In this document: one piece after another, positions 39,083-49,671 of the stretch | Position numbering within the stretch: position 1 is the first letter of the stretch | Layout of the letters: each line of letters begins with the position of its first letter | Assembly (NCBI GenBank): GCA_900299195.1 | Contig: OMIX01000064.1 | Location: forward strand, 32,109-96,108 | Length of the DNA stretch: 64,000 nt | Reading direction: 5' to 3' | From: Deltaproteobacteria bacterium | Lineage (GTDB): Bacteria > Bdellovibrionota > FAC87 > UBA2466 | Translations under genes and position numbers: made by a program | The notes under the pieces: generated by a model | Databases searched by the model: none | The model's input: the letters and a program-made list of their open reading frames with translations, nothing else | What the model was told of the DNA's origin: nothing

Positions 39083-41488
39083 ATGGACGGAACAACCAAA
39101 AATATAGATATCCCAGAACTTATCCCGGTTCTCCCTGTACGAAATACCGTGCTTTTTCCCAATACCGCAGTGCCTTTGATTGTAGGAAGAACGAAAAGTA
39201 TCAAAACGGTGAGACAAGCTCAAAAAATGGGGGATTTGCTTCTTATTGTCACTCAAAAAGACCCCTCAAAAGAAAAACCTGAAACTCAAGATCTGTATAG
39301 TGTCGGCGTTGTTTGTTTGATCTCTAAAATTACACACCTTGAAAAAGAAAGTTTACAAATTGTTGCCAACGGTCTTTTTCGTTTCCAAATCACTGAACTC
39401 GTTGAGCATGAGGGATATTTAGCGGCTCGAGGTTTTCAACTGCCTGAAATTGCTTCAACCGACACTGAAAGGGCTGAAGCTTTAGCGAACGAAATTAGGC
39501 AAATCGGCAAAACCATCCTCACTTTGTCGGGTACTCCCGGCGCCGACGCTTTGATTAAACTCATCAACCAAATTGAAGCCCCAGCACAATTGGCCGATTT
39601 GGGTTGTACTTTTATCCATCTTAACACTGCCTCCAAACAGAAACTTTTAGAGATTTCTGATTTAGAGGAAAGGCTCAATGTACTTCTTTCTGAGATGATC
39701 AGAGAGAAGGAAAAGCTCATGTTACAAAATGAGATCCAGAACAAAATGATGGATCGCTTAACGAAAGATCAAAGAGAACAGCTTTTAAGAGAACAATTGA
39801 AAACCATTTCGGAAGAATTGGGCGAAGAAAGTAAATCCAACGATGGAATGGCAAAAAAAATTGAAGAAGCCGGATTTCCAGAAGAGGTCCTTAAGATCGC
39901 TCGAGAAGAACTTAAGCGCCTCAATGCTATCCCTAAGGCTTCTCCCGAGCATCATGTGATTAGAACTTACTTGGATTGGCTCTTGGCAGTACCCTGGTCT
40001 AAAACCTCAGGAACTCCGAGTGATCAAATTAATCTTCAAGCCGCTCGAGAAATTTTAGAAGCCGAACATTTCGGAATTGAAAAAGTTAAAAAGAGAATTC
40101 TGCAGTTTTTGGCAGTAGCCAAACTCAAGAAAGATATGAAGGGGCCGATTCTCTGCCTTGCGGGTCCCCCAGGAGTAGGAAAAACGAGTATTGCTCAATC
40201 GATGGCTAAAGCCCTTGGTAGAAATTTTGTTCGTATCAGTCTAGGTGGGGTACGGGATGAAGCTGAAATTAGAGGTCACCGAAGGACCTATATTGGAGCT
40301 ATGCCTGGAAGAATTATTCAGGCCATGAAAAGGGCCCAAGTCAAAGACCCTCTGATTTTACTTGATGAAATTGATAAATTAGGAAACGATTTTCGAGGAG
40401 ATCCTTCTTCGGCTTTGCTAGAGGTTTTAGATCCCGAACAAAATCATACTTTTGTCGATCACTATTTAGATGTTCCCTACGATCTTTCCAACGCTTTTTT
40501 TGTGACCACTGCCAACATGCTGGAAACTATCCCGCCTGCTTTACGAGACAGGTTGGAAATTATCGAAATGAGTAGTTACTCCAAGCTAGAGAAGATTGAA
40601 ATTGCAAAACGGCATCTCATTCCCAAAGTACTATCTGATCATGGAATTGCTGCTGAAACCCTGAAGATCACCGATGAAGCTCTAGGGCATGTCATAGAGT
40701 CCTACACTCGAGAGGCCGGGGTTAGAAATCTGACTCGAGAATTGGCGCATCTGTGCCGAAGTGCGGCCGAACAGTTGGCCGCAGAAAATCCACCCTCCTC
40801 AATTACTGTTCGAGAGAAGGACATTGAATCCATTTTAGGACCTCAAAAGTTATTTCCAGAAGTCGTTGAGTCCGAAGTTAAACCTGGAATTGTGACGGGC
40901 TTAGCATGGACTCCGGTCGGTGGGGAAATTCTTCAAATTGAAGTGGCTCGAATGGAAGGAAAAGGAGGCCTCACCCTAACTGGCCAGTTAGGTGATGTCA
41001 TGAAAGAATCAGCCCAAATAGCTCTAAGCTTACTGCGTTCGCAGATTGGAAAATCATTAGAGATCAAGTTTGACCAATCGGACTTCCATATTCACGTTCC
41101 GGCTGGGGCGATCCCCAAAGATGGGCCATCGGCAGGGACCGCAATATTTTTAGCTTTAGCAAGCTTACTTCAAAATAAACCTGTTTCCTGCAAATTGGCT
41201 CTGACAGGGGAAATCACCTTGCGTGGGAATGTTTTACCCGTCGGTGGAATTAAGGAAAAGGTCATTGCAGCCCACCGAGCTGGAGTGACCACTGTACTAA
41301 TTCCTGAAAAAAATGCGGGGGATCTAAGAGATGTCAGCGATGAAGTGAAGACCCACATGACTTTTCATCTAGTCAAAGACATTTCCCAAGTGCTCACGTT
41401 AGCGGGTTTGGAAAATTTTGGATTTACCAAAAAGCCGTTGGCAGTAGCTGCATCTACATCAAATGATCATCCCACCATGGCTAACTAA
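39083..41488 (+). CDS. lon: ATP-dependent protease Lon
   Basis: IPVLPVRNTVLFPNTAVPLIVGR; CLAGPPGVGKTSIAQSMAKALGR; DGPSAGTAIFLALASLL catalytic region. Confidence 0.98.
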   Translation: MDGTTKNIDIPELIPVLPVRNTVLFPNTAVPLIVGRTKSIKTVRQAQKMGDLLLIVTQKDPSKEKPETQDLYSVGVVCLISKITHLEKESLQIVANGLFRFQITELVEHEGYLAARGFQLPEIASTDTERAEALANEIRQIGKTILTLSGTPGADALIKLINQIEAPAQLADLGCTFIHLNTASKQKLLEISDLEERLNVLLSEMIREKEKLMLQNEIQNKMMDRLTKDQREQLLREQLKTISEELGEESKSNDGMAKKIEEAGFPEEVLKIAREELKRLNAIPKASPEHHVIRTYLDWLLAVPWSKTSGTPSDQINLQAAREILEAEHFGIEKVKKRILQFLAVAKLKKDMKGPILCLAGPPGVGKTSIAQSMAKALGRNFVRISLGGVRDEAEIRGHRRTYIGAMPGRIIQAMKRAQVKDPLILLDEIDKLGNDFRGDPSSALLEVLDPEQNHTFVDHYLDVPYDLSNAFFVTTANMLETIPPALRDRLEIIEMSSYSKLEKIEIAKRHLIPKVLSDHGIAAETLKITDEALGHVIESYTREAGVRNLTRELAHLCRSAAEQLAAENPPSSITVREKDIESILGPQKLFPEVVESEVKPGIVTGLAWTPVGGEILQIEVARMEGKGGLTLTGQLGDVMKESAQIALSLLRSQIGKSLEIKFDQSDFHIHVPAGAIPKDGPSAGTAIFLALASLLQNKPVSCKLALTGEITLRGNVLPVGGIKEKVIAAHRAGVTTVLIPEKNAGDLRDVSDEVKTHMTFHLVKDISQVLTLAGLENFGFTKKPLAVAASTSNDHPTMAN

Positions 41489-41916
41489 GGGAGTTTATTT
41501 TGTTTGGATTTCTCTATCTTCTTTGAAAGCTCTTTCAAAGCTTTTTTCTGTTCAGGCGTAAATGTGTTAGCGAAGGCTTCGGGATTTTTTTCTGCATCTT
41601 TAAGCAACTGTTCCATTTTATCCGGATCACCTTGAGTTTTTTTCACAAGAGATTGCATCACTTCTCCAGCCAACCCGTAAATTTCCTCCGAATACTCTCC
41701 ACCCACCTCTTTCACCATTTCATCTGATTTTGCAGCTTTAGGATCCTTTTTCAAATTTTCAGAACGTTTAGCAGGATCCGTCAACTCTTCCACAGCTCCG
41801 CTCAAAGCTTGTTCTTGCTCTGACGAAAGGTCCTGTCCCTTTAAAATAGGGGTGTAAAAAAAGAAACCAGTCATCCCAACTAGCACGAATGAGCTCAATC
41901 GAATTTTTGTATCCAC
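41485..41916 (-). CDS. Hypothetical exported protein
   Basis: GTG start at 41916 with RBS AGAGGTG; signal peptide; charged alpha-helical body. Confidence 0.55.
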   Translation of the reverse strand: MDTKIRLSSFVLVGMTGFFFYTPILKGQDLSSEQEQALSGAVEELTDPAKRSENLKKDPKAAKSDEMVKEVGGEYSEEIYGLAGEVMQSLVKKTQGDPDKMEQLLKDAEKNPEAFANTFTPEQKKALKELSKKIEKSKQNKLP

Positions 41917-41929
41917 GAAGTTCACCTCT

Positions 41930-43165
41930 TTAGTATTGTAACACTTTTTTAATACGCTGAAGATTGCCATCATGATTCGCGGGTTCAACTTTCAAGAGAT
42001 GGGCTAAAAGAGAATAAATATCCACATTTTGGACCTCACCCACTTTATTTCCAGGTTGCACCCCTGGTCCTTTCCACACAAAAATAGCCTGCATATTTTT
42101 GTTGTCGTTATCATACCCATGCAAACCGAAAACCTCCGGTTTTAATGAAGGAAGAACTCCGCTATCTAAATACCAACCTTCATCAGCTAAAAACACCAGC
42201 GGCGCTATTCTTCTGTGTTCGGAATAATGAAATCTTTCTGGGATCGACTCCTTTTTAAAAAGTTTAAAATGGCCGGGGAGTTTTTTAACCCTTTCCAAAA
42301 TATTGAGCTTGGCATTTTCATCTTTGGGCCAAACTAAACTCAAGGCCCCTTTTCCTACGATTCTAGTCTCACTCCCCTGGATATAGTTTTTTAATCTAAT
42401 GCGGTTTGATCGCTTCACTTCAGCCATTCCATGATCCGATACCAAAAGAATATAAGTCTTATTCTCAAGACCTCGCGCCTTAAGACCTGTTAAGAGCCGA
42501 CCGAAAGCTTCATCTAATTTCGAAATGGCTTGAGCCACTTCTTCAGAATGGGGTCCATACCGATGCCCTGCCTGATCGACATCTTCAAAGTATAAAGTGA
42601 TGAGTTTAGGTCTTTTCGATTCAGGAAGGTCTAACCACTCCAGAACTTTGTCTACTCGCTGATTTTTCGAAAAACTTTCATCGTAAGGCAACCAATAAGT
42701 GGGCCTCTTTCCAGCTATTTCAGCAGAACTTCCCACCCAAAACATGGTCCCTGTGGTAACTCCCTGTTTCTCCGCAGTCACCCAAATAGGCTCCCCTTCC
42801 CACCAGTCACTTCGATTCACTTCATCCGAATCCGAAATCTCAAACGTTCTTTCAGTCTTCGGGTCCCACATGGAGTTATTCACTATCCCATGGTGCTCAG
42901 CGAACCTACCAGAGATTATAGAATAATGATTTACAAAAGTTACCGAGGGAAAAACAGGCTTTAGATTTGCGGCTTGAGTGCCTGAACGTCTAAACGCTTC
43001 AAAGTGAGGAGTCTTGACTCTATCAAAATAATCGGCTCGGAACCCATCCATCGACACCAAAATCACAGTAGGAGTTTGAACCGCTTTAGTTTCAGATTCA
43101 ATGAAGGGAATGATGGCAAAAATGACATTCCAACACCCCAATAAAACTAAAATGACCCTTTTCAT
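41930..43165 (-). CDS. Ectonucleotide pyrophosphatase/phosphodiesterase-like (alkaline phosphatase superfamily)
   Basis: VILVSMDGFRADYFDRVKTPHFEAFRRSGTQAANLKPVFPSVTFVNHYSIISGRFAEHHGIVNN; DVDQAGHRYGP; VSDHGMAEV. Confidence 0.92.
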   Translation of the reverse strand: MKRVILVLLGCWNVIFAIIPFIESETKAVQTPTVILVSMDGFRADYFDRVKTPHFEAFRRSGTQAANLKPVFPSVTFVNHYSIISGRFAEHHGIVNNSMWDPKTERTFEISDSDEVNRSDWWEGEPIWVTAEKQGVTTGTMFWVGSSAEIAGKRPTYWLPYDESFSKNQRVDKVLEWLDLPESKRPKLITLYFEDVDQAGHRYGPHSEEVAQAISKLDEAFGRLLTGLKARGLENKTYILLVSDHGMAEVKRSNRIRLKNYIQGSETRIVGKGALSLVWPKDENAKLNILERVKKLPGHFKLFKKESIPERFHYSEHRRIAPLVFLADEGWYLDSGVLPSLKPEVFGLHGYDNDNKNMQAIFVWKGPGVQPGNKVGEVQNVDIYSLLAHLLKVEPANHDGNLQRIKKVLQY

Positions 43166-43169
43166 CGAA

Positions 43170-44303
43170 CTAGCCTTGAGCTCCTCGAAGCTTTAAGATT
43201 CGCCTCCAAGGTGCAGGATGAGAATAGGTAAAAAATTCGATGTATTTGTTGGGTTTAAACAGTCCCTGATTTTGATAAGTTAATCTTTCTAAAGAATCGG
43301 CTAGTTTTTCTCCAGTCCCCATTCTTTCAAATGCAAATTGATCGGCAAGTCGCTCACGCCAACGAGAAAACAAGGTTTGAACAAATCCTGCGGGAATTTG
43401 AACAAGAGAAAAAACAACTAGAAAACAAAGGACTCCAAAAGGATGAATCATCTCTGTTTGAAAGTAAGGATGTACATAAAGGCTCAAAAGGGTTTGAACG
43501 ACATAAAACACAACAAACAGAAAAAGACTCGACAATATAATCCCTTTCCAAAGATCGTTATGAACCTGATGGCCTAATTCGTGAGCAAATACCGCTTCAA
43601 CTTCATCCGCGGAGAACTTTTTATAAAGAGTATCTCCAATCATAATTCTTTTAGTTCTTCCTAGGCCAACAAAAGCAGCATTTCCTTTTTCAGTCTTTTC
43701 ACCCATCCCTAAATGGTAGACCTCTTTCACTTGCACACCAAAGTTTTCACACATTTTAAGAAGTCGTTCTTTTAAAGGCCCTGCTTCCATTGGTTCCAAT
43801 TTAAAGAAAATAGGAATCAATACCACGGGAGCTAGCTGAGCGAGCACAATCGAGACTCCCACAAATAAAACAGCGGTTACCAGCCACCACCGATTTTCAA
43901 GGTGCGCGACACAGAGATAGAGAATCCCAAGAAACAAAATCCCCAGAACTCCTCCAACCATCCAACCCTTCACTTTGTCCCAGAACCAACTCACATAACT
44001 TTGCTTGGACAAGTGATGCGACCTCTCTACCCAATGATGACCTAAACTAAAAGGGAAAGTACACACCTCAAGCACCGCACTCACTATTCCAAAGTAGGCC
44101 AACCAAACTAAAAAAGGTTGAGAGATATTTCTTTCTAAATACATCTCTAAATAAAAAGCTCGAAGACTTACCACAAACCAAACCAAAAGAGCTAAAGTTA
44201 AGCAGGTTCTTCCGATGCCTAGAACCCGATGGCTCCAAAGATACGGTTTAATTTTCTTGTCATGTTCTAGCCAAGCTGATGGGAGAGAAGATAGTGTTGT
44301 CAT
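43170..44303 (-). CDS. M48 family metalloprotease (Ste24/CAAX protease-like)
   Basis: VFAHELGHQVHND HExxH motif with surrounding TM segments. Confidence 0.92.
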   Translation of the reverse strand: MTTLSSLPSAWLEHDKKIKPYLWSHRVLGIGRTCLTLALLVWFVVSLRAFYLEMYLERNISQPFLVWLAYFGIVSAVLEVCTFPFSLGHHWVERSHHLSKQSYVSWFWDKVKGWMVGGVLGILFLGILYLCVAHLENRWWLVTAVLFVGVSIVLAQLAPVVLIPIFFKLEPMEAGPLKERLLKMCENFGVQVKEVYHLGMGEKTEKGNAAFVGLGRTKRIMIGDTLYKKFSADEVEAVFAHELGHQVHNDLWKGIILSSLFLFVVFYVVQTLLSLYVHPYFQTEMIHPFGVLCFLVVFSLVQIPAGFVQTLFSRWRERLADQFAFERMGTGEKLADSLERLTYQNQGLFKPNKYIEFFTYSHPAPWRRILKLRGAQG

Positions 44304-45085
44304 GCATTAAGAATGGATGAGGAACCTGGGCTAGTCAAATATCGTTGCATTCCCTCTTTCATATCACCTTCATAAATCAGTTTACCCTGAGACAAAGTCA
44401 CGGCCCGATCACAAAGAGCCTCAACTCGTTCCGAATCGTGTGAGACAAACAAAATTGCTTTACCCTCATTTTTTCTTTGGATCATCTTTTCAATAGCACG
44501 TTTTTGAAAAGCAATATCTCCCATCTCTAAAACCTCATCCAAAAGAAGAATATCAGCGTTCAAGTGGGCCGCAACGGCGAACGCCAAACGAGTGTACATG
44601 CCCTTGGAATAATGTTTCACGGGGGTGTCGATAAAAGCTTCGTTTTCAGAAAAATCTACAATGGCGTCAAATTGACGAGCTACCTCTTTTTTTTTCATTC
44701 CAAGAAATGCACCGTTCAAAAAGATATTTTCTCGTCCCGTGAGATCGGGATGAAACCCACTGCCCACTTCAAGTAAAGAGGCCAAGCGACCTCGAATTAC
44801 CGCATGCCCTTCCGAGGGTTCGGTTAAACTAGCTAAAATTTTTAACAACGTGGATTTACCAGCTCCGTTTTTACCCAACAGGCCAATAGCTTGTCCTTCT
44901 TGAACTTGAAAAGAAATGTCTCGCAAAGCCCAAAAAGCCCCGGGAAATTCGGGAGCCTCTTGAGTGTTTTTTCGCTTTAAGGTCTCCTTCCACCAAAATT
45001 GGAAGGAATCTCGTAAAGATCCAAACCCTCTTTGCCCAAGCCGATAGGACTTCGACAAACGATGTACTTCAATGATCGGTTTCAT
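44300..45085 (-). CDS. ABC-2 polysaccharide exporter ATPase (Wzt-like)
   Basis: GLLGKNGAGKSTLLKILASL; YSKGMYTRLAFAVAAHLNADILLLDEVLEMGD. Confidence 0.92.
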   Translation of the reverse strand: MKPIIEVHRLSKSYRLGQRGFGSLRDSFQFWWKETLKRKNTQEAPEFPGAFWALRDISFQVQEGQAIGLLGKNGAGKSTLLKILASLTEPSEGHAVIRGRLASLLEVGSGFHPDLTGRENIFLNGAFLGMKKKEVARQFDAIVDFSENEAFIDTPVKHYSKGMYTRLAFAVAAHLNADILLLDEVLEMGDIAFQKRAIEKMIQRKNEGKAILFVSHDSERVEALCDRAVTLSQGKLIYEGDMKEGMQRYLTSPGSSSILNA

Positions 45086-45930
45086 ACTGTATCGATGAAA
45101 CTCCTCTGAGCTTTGTTAAAAAACAAAATGCCTGTCACACAAATGGCGATTGAAACTAACATTGAAACAGCTTGAGCCTTAAACTCAAGTCCCGGGGTTC
45201 CAAAAAGAGCCGATCGGAAGGATAGAATCACTGACGATACCGGATTTGCCAAAACGGCCCATCTCCAACGGTTAGGGACCAAAGACAATGAGTAACTGAT
45301 GGGAGAAACGTACATCCAAAGAGTGAGCCCCAATTGAGTTAAATGATGAAAGTCTCGATATTTGGAGGTTAAGCCCGCTATCCATGTTCCAACCCCTAAA
45401 CTTAAAATGGCTAATTGAAAGAGCCAAATAGGAACCCAAACCATTTGATCCGAAACAGAAAAACTGGGATCTTTTTCAGCCCACCTAACCCCCAAGTAAA
45501 GAACCGCTAAAACTGACAGTTGAATAAGAAATGCAAATAAATAGGAAACTAGTAATGAAATAGGTAAGAAAATTCTCGGAAAGTAAACTTTTTTGCAAAG
45601 TTCAGCGTGATGGAGCATAGAAACTGAAATCGATCCCAAAGCCCCCGAGAGAAAGTTCCATATAATAATTCCTGAAAAATAAAATAAAACAGGTGGAACT
45701 CTGTCGGTAGGAATCTTCATCGTTTCTGAAAAGACAAAAACGAAAGTTACAGCCATTAATGCGGGCTGGACGACAAACCATGCAGGTCCTAGAAGCGTTT
45801 GTTTGTACTTAGAAACAAACTCCCTACGGATCATGAGGAAAAGTAGGTCTCGGTAGTGGATGAGAGATTTAAAGTCAAAAGACAGCCAACTTTTATCTGC
45901 CCTAATAACTTTTGTGAAGCTCTCGTTCAC
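45082..45930 (-). CDS. ABC-2 polysaccharide exporter permease (Wzm-like)
   Basis: YRDLLFLMIRREFVSKYKQTLLGPAWFVVQP...; coupled to ATPase gene. Confidence 0.9.
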   Translation of the reverse strand: MNESFTKVIRADKSWLSFDFKSLIHYRDLLFLMIRREFVSKYKQTLLGPAWFVVQPALMAVTFVFVFSETMKIPTDRVPPVLFYFSGIIIWNFLSGALGSISVSMLHHAELCKKVYFPRIFLPISLLVSYLFAFLIQLSVLAVLYLGVRWAEKDPSFSVSDQMVWVPIWLFQLAILSLGVGTWIAGLTSKYRDFHHLTQLGLTLWMYVSPISYSLSLVPNRWRWAVLANPVSSVILSFRSALFGTPGLEFKAQAVSMLVSIAICVTGILFFNKAQRSFIDTV

Positions 45931-48197
45931 CCCACCCCTGCAAGTAAGTTCAACGCCGATCCCGCTTTAAACCAACCTATTTGATCTTCGGTCATTGAAT
46001 GGTTAAGTGTGATTTTATCTTCACTACCATCCGAGTGATGCAAAACGGCAGTGACAGATTTCTTCGGAGCCAGATCTTTCAAGCCTAAAATTGAGATTCT
46101 ATCAGTTTCTCTGACTTTCTCGTAATCTTGTGGCTGACTAAAAGTAAAAGGAAGGATCCCCTGCTTTTTCAGATTGGTTTCATGAATTCTAGCAAAGCTT
46201 TTCACAATCACAGCAGCTCCATTTAAAAATCTCGGAGACATGGCTGCGTGTTCTCGACTGCTTCCTTCACCATAATTCTCATCACCCACCACCACCCAAC
46301 GAAGCCCGTGAGACTTGTAGTCCCTAGCTACGGCGGGAATACTTTGGGTTTCAGAAGTGTTGATATTTTTAGTCGTTCCGGCCTGTCCACTGTAAGCATT
46401 AATCGCCCCAGTAAACATGTTGTCACTGATATTGTCTAAATGGCCTCTAAATTTAAGCCATGGTCCCGCCGGAGAAATATGATCGGTAGTGCACTTTCCT
46501 TTCACTTTCACAAGAAGGGGCAACTTCTCAAAATCTTTACCGTCCCATTTGCTGAACGGCTTTAAAAGTTGCAACCTTTTACTAGTTGGGTTCACCACGA
46601 CTTCGACTTTGGCTCCATCGGAAGGGGGCTCGACATATCCTTCTTGAGAAAACTTAAAACCCTGCGAAGGAATCGCTGGCGCCTTTTTGGGCGGAGCCAA
46701 CTTAAATTTTTTGCCCGATGCTGGAGTTAGTTCGTCCACTAGGGGATTGAAGGTCAACTTGCCCGACAGAGCTAAAGCTAACACAATTTCAGGACTACTT
46801 ATGAAGGAAAGGGTTTCAGCATTGCCATCATTTCGAGCCGGAAAATTTCGATTAAAAGAACTAAGAATCGCGTTGGATTCCCCTTTTTTAATATCACCCC
46901 TTTTCCACTGTCCAATGCAAGGGCCACAAGAGTTGGACAATACAGTCGCACCTATCGATTCTAAAGCGGCCAACTGTCCATCCCGTTTTATAGTTTGGAA
47001 AACTTGATCGGATCCAGGAGACACTAAAAACGGAATGGGTAACTTCATTCCATGTTCTGCAGCCTGTTGCGCTAGATCCATGCAACGAGAAATATCTTCA
47101 TAGGAAGAATTGGTACAGCTTCCCACTAAAGCGGCAGAAAGTTTTTCAGGCCAACCTTTTTCTTTCACATCTTTTGAGAGCTGTGAAATTCCTCTGGCCA
47201 CATCCGGAGAGTGGGGTCCGACCACTTGAGGTTCAAGCTCAGAAAGATCAATCTCAATCACTTGATCAAAATACTTCGAAGGATTCTTCTCAACATCTTC
47301 ATCAGCACGAAGAAGAGTGGCGTGTTGTTTTGCTAAAGCTGCGATATCTTCTCTTCGAGTCGCTCTAAGATATTTTTCGATTTCATCGTCGAAGGGAAAA
47401 ACTGAAGTCGTAGCGCCCAACTCAGCTCCCATATTAGTAATGGTGGCTTTACCCGTACAACTGATGGAACGGGTTCCCGGACCAAAATATTCAATGATTC
47501 TATTGGTTCCACCTTTTACTGTCAGAATTCCGCACAACTTACAAATAACATCTTTAGGTGAAGTCCAACCCTTCATTTCACCCTTAAGATGAACTCCGAT
47601 CAGTTTAGGATACTTGACCTCCCAAGGAAGACCCGCCATCACATCCACAGCGTCAGCGCCACCCACTCCGCAAGCGACCATTCCCATACCTCCGGCGTTG
47701 GGAGTATGAGAGTCGGTTCCAATAATCAATCCGCCAGGAAAAGCATAATTTTCCAAAACAACTTGGTGAATAATCCCAGAACCCGGTTTCCAGAATCCAA
47801 TTCCAGCTTTAGAAGAAGCTGTTTGTAAAAAATCATAAACCTCTCGGTTCTCATCTAAAGCCGTTTTCATGTCGGCATTGGCGCCGGATTCAGCGCGAAT
47901 TAAATGATCGCAGTGAACTGTCGTGGGAACTGCGGTTTGTTTCTTTCCAGAACTTAGGTACTGCAGAATAGCCATTTGGGCCGTAGCGTCTTGCATAGCC
48001 ACTCGATCAGGATGCAGAGCCAAAATGCTTTCCCCTGGCTTAAGTTCCTGCCCTTTGGGGTCATGAAGGTGCCCAAAAAGAATTTTCTCCGCCAAAGTAT
48101 AGGGACGATTAATCCGTTTTTTCACTTCGTCGATGCGAGACTGCATCCGAGAGTAGAGATTTGAAACCATTTCCTTCGTTGTATTAATGTTCGGCAT
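45927..48197 (-). CDS. Aconitate hydratase, mitochondrial-type
   Basis: GTDSHTPNAGGMGMVACGVGGADAVDVMAGLPWEVKYPKLIGVHLKGEMKGWTSPKDVI; SCTNSSYED; NSCGPCIGQW. Confidence 0.97.
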   Translation of the reverse strand: MPNINTTKEMVSNLYSRMQSRIDEVKKRINRPYTLAEKILFGHLHDPKGQELKPGESILALHPDRVAMQDATAQMAILQYLSSGKKQTAVPTTVHCDHLIRAESGANADMKTALDENREVYDFLQTASSKAGIGFWKPGSGIIHQVVLENYAFPGGLIIGTDSHTPNAGGMGMVACGVGGADAVDVMAGLPWEVKYPKLIGVHLKGEMKGWTSPKDVICKLCGILTVKGGTNRIIEYFGPGTRSISCTGKATITNMGAELGATTSVFPFDDEIEKYLRATRREDIAALAKQHATLLRADEDVEKNPSKYFDQVIEIDLSELEPQVVGPHSPDVARGISQLSKDVKEKGWPEKLSAALVGSCTNSSYEDISRCMDLAQQAAEHGMKLPIPFLVSPGSDQVFQTIKRDGQLAALESIGATVLSNSCGPCIGQWKRGDIKKGESNAILSSFNRNFPARNDGNAETLSFISSPEIVLALALSGKLTFNPLVDELTPASGKKFKLAPPKKAPAIPSQGFKFSQEGYVEPPSDGAKVEVVVNPTSKRLQLLKPFSKWDGKDFEKLPLLVKVKGKCTTDHISPAGPWLKFRGHLDNISDNMFTGAINAYSGQAGTTKNINTSETQSIPAVARDYKSHGLRWVVVGDENYGEGSSREHAAMSPRFLNGAAVIVKSFARIHETNLKKQGILPFTFSQPQDYEKVRETDRISILGLKDLAPKKSVTAVLHHSDGSEDKITLNHSMTEDQIGWFKAGSALNLLAGVG

Positions 48198-48242
48198 AAT
48201 GTGGCATTATATCTGCTGTTCTCAGCTTGGAAAGCATTTTGT

Positions 48243-48923
48243 ATGGCCAAATTAACCCTCCTAGTCATCACAATCCTTCCCTTAGTTTTTCCCTTTTTCG
48301 TTTTAAAGGCCCATGCAGAAAACAACCCTAAATTACTGAAGCCCAAATCTCAATCTGTCCCAAAACCGTTAGAACGCCCCAATCAACCCTTAAAAACCAA
48401 AACCTTACTACCCGCCAAGGTTCAACAACCTGTTCGACCCAGCGGGTTCGAATCGGTAAGTTACTCTATTCTTGTAGGGACCCCTTTGATTCACGAAAGC
48501 TTTTACGAAAAAAGGTTTGCCGCTTTAAGCAACCTTCATCTGTTTTCCATTCCCATCTACCGAATCGCCCCCGAGCTTTTTCTCCATTTTGAAACCGGAC
48601 CTGGTTTTTCTTTTGCTCGTTTAACTTTTGAGAACCCGCCCTTACAGTATTCACACATTTTTATTTTGGTACCCGCTCATTTCAGATTGATTTACACGGT
48701 TCGTGAAACTTTTCATTTAGAGGTCTTTGCTGGAGCTATGTTGCGCCCTATCGAATACGACTCTAGAACCACTACCGATGGGGGAACTCGATGGTTGAAG
48801 GGATCTTCTCTTTTCCAAGGTGATGTCGGATTGGGTTTGAACTATAATCTTAACCCGGCCATAAAATTGAGAATGCAATTGGGTTATCAGTTTTTAGCCG
48901 GGGGTTTAGAACTTAATGGTTAG
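48243..48923 (+). CDS. Hypothetical exported protein, possible outer-membrane beta-barrel
   Basis: Signal peptide MAKLTLLVITILPLVFPFFVLKAHA; alternating aromatic/beta segments at C-terminus. Confidence 0.5.
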   Translation: MAKLTLLVITILPLVFPFFVLKAHAENNPKLLKPKSQSVPKPLERPNQPLKTKTLLPAKVQQPVRPSGFESVSYSILVGTPLIHESFYEKRFAALSNLHLFSIPIYRIAPELFLHFETGPGFSFARLTFENPPLQYSHIFILVPAHFRLIYTVRETFHLEVFAGAMLRPIEYDSRTTTDGGTRWLKGSSLFQGDVGLGLNYNLNPAIKLRMQLGYQFLAGGLELNG

Positions 48924-48997
48924 AAAGAAAAACAGTAGACGTATCCCCCTTTTCCGTCGTAATTTATGGCCCTAAAAAAACTTAAGAAAAGGCAGCT

Positions 48998-49669
48998 ATG
49001 GCTCATTTAAAAACCTTTTTAAAATCCTCAGTTGGCAGAAAATTTTTAGTTGGGCTCACTGGACTCGGTCTTTCAGGCTTTGTTCTGACCCACATGGCAG
49101 GAAATATGCTGATGTTCGTCGGTCCTGAGGCTTACAACACCTACGGCCACAAACTCACTTCGACCCCTTTAATTTATTTGGCAGAAGCGGGACTACTAGC
49201 CATGTTTGTGGTTCACATGGGGTTGGCTCTCAAATTGGCCCTAGAAAATAAACAGGCCCGAGGAACTGGCCCCTCCCAAAACGCTTCAAACTGTGAAAAG
49301 AATGCCCGTTTCGGCTCCCGATACATGGCTTTGACTGGAATTTTGGTTTTAGCTTTCATTGTTCTCCACTTGATTAGTTTCAAATATGGCACTTACTACT
49401 CCGTAAACTATCAAGGGGTAGAAATGAGAGATCTTCACCGTTTAGTCGTTGAAAAATTCAAATCCCCTCTTTATTCGGGTTGGTATTTATTTTCGATGAT
49501 CGTGCTCTTTGTGCATTTAGCCCATGGATTTTCTGCTGCTTTTCAATCTCTGGGATTTTTCAGTGTGAGAAATTGTTTGATTAAAAAAATCGGGTGGGCT
49601 TTTGCTTTACTGGTTGCGGGTGGTTTTTTCATCCAACCCATCTATGGCTACTTTTACGGAGGTAACTAA
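48998..49669 (+). CDS. sdhC: Succinate dehydrogenase cytochrome b subunit
   Basis: [45 protein letters not shown]; b558-type; followed by sdhA and sdhB. Confidence 0.92.
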   Translation: MAHLKTFLKSSVGRKFLVGLTGLGLSGFVLTHMAGNMLMFVGPEAYNTYGHKLTSTPLIYLAEAGLLAMFVVHMGLALKLALENKQARGTGPSQNASNCEKNARFGSRYMALTGILVLAFIVLHLISFKYGTYYSVNYQGVEMRDLHRLVVEKFKSPLYSGWYLFSMIVLFVHLAHGFSAAFQSLGFFSVRNCLIKKIGWAFALLVAGGFFIQPIYGYFYGGN

Positions 49670-49671
49670 TC

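Noticed and set aside
46248-48164. Multiple plus-strand ORFs across the aconitase gene
   Set aside because: Antisense shadows of a strongly conserved coding frame
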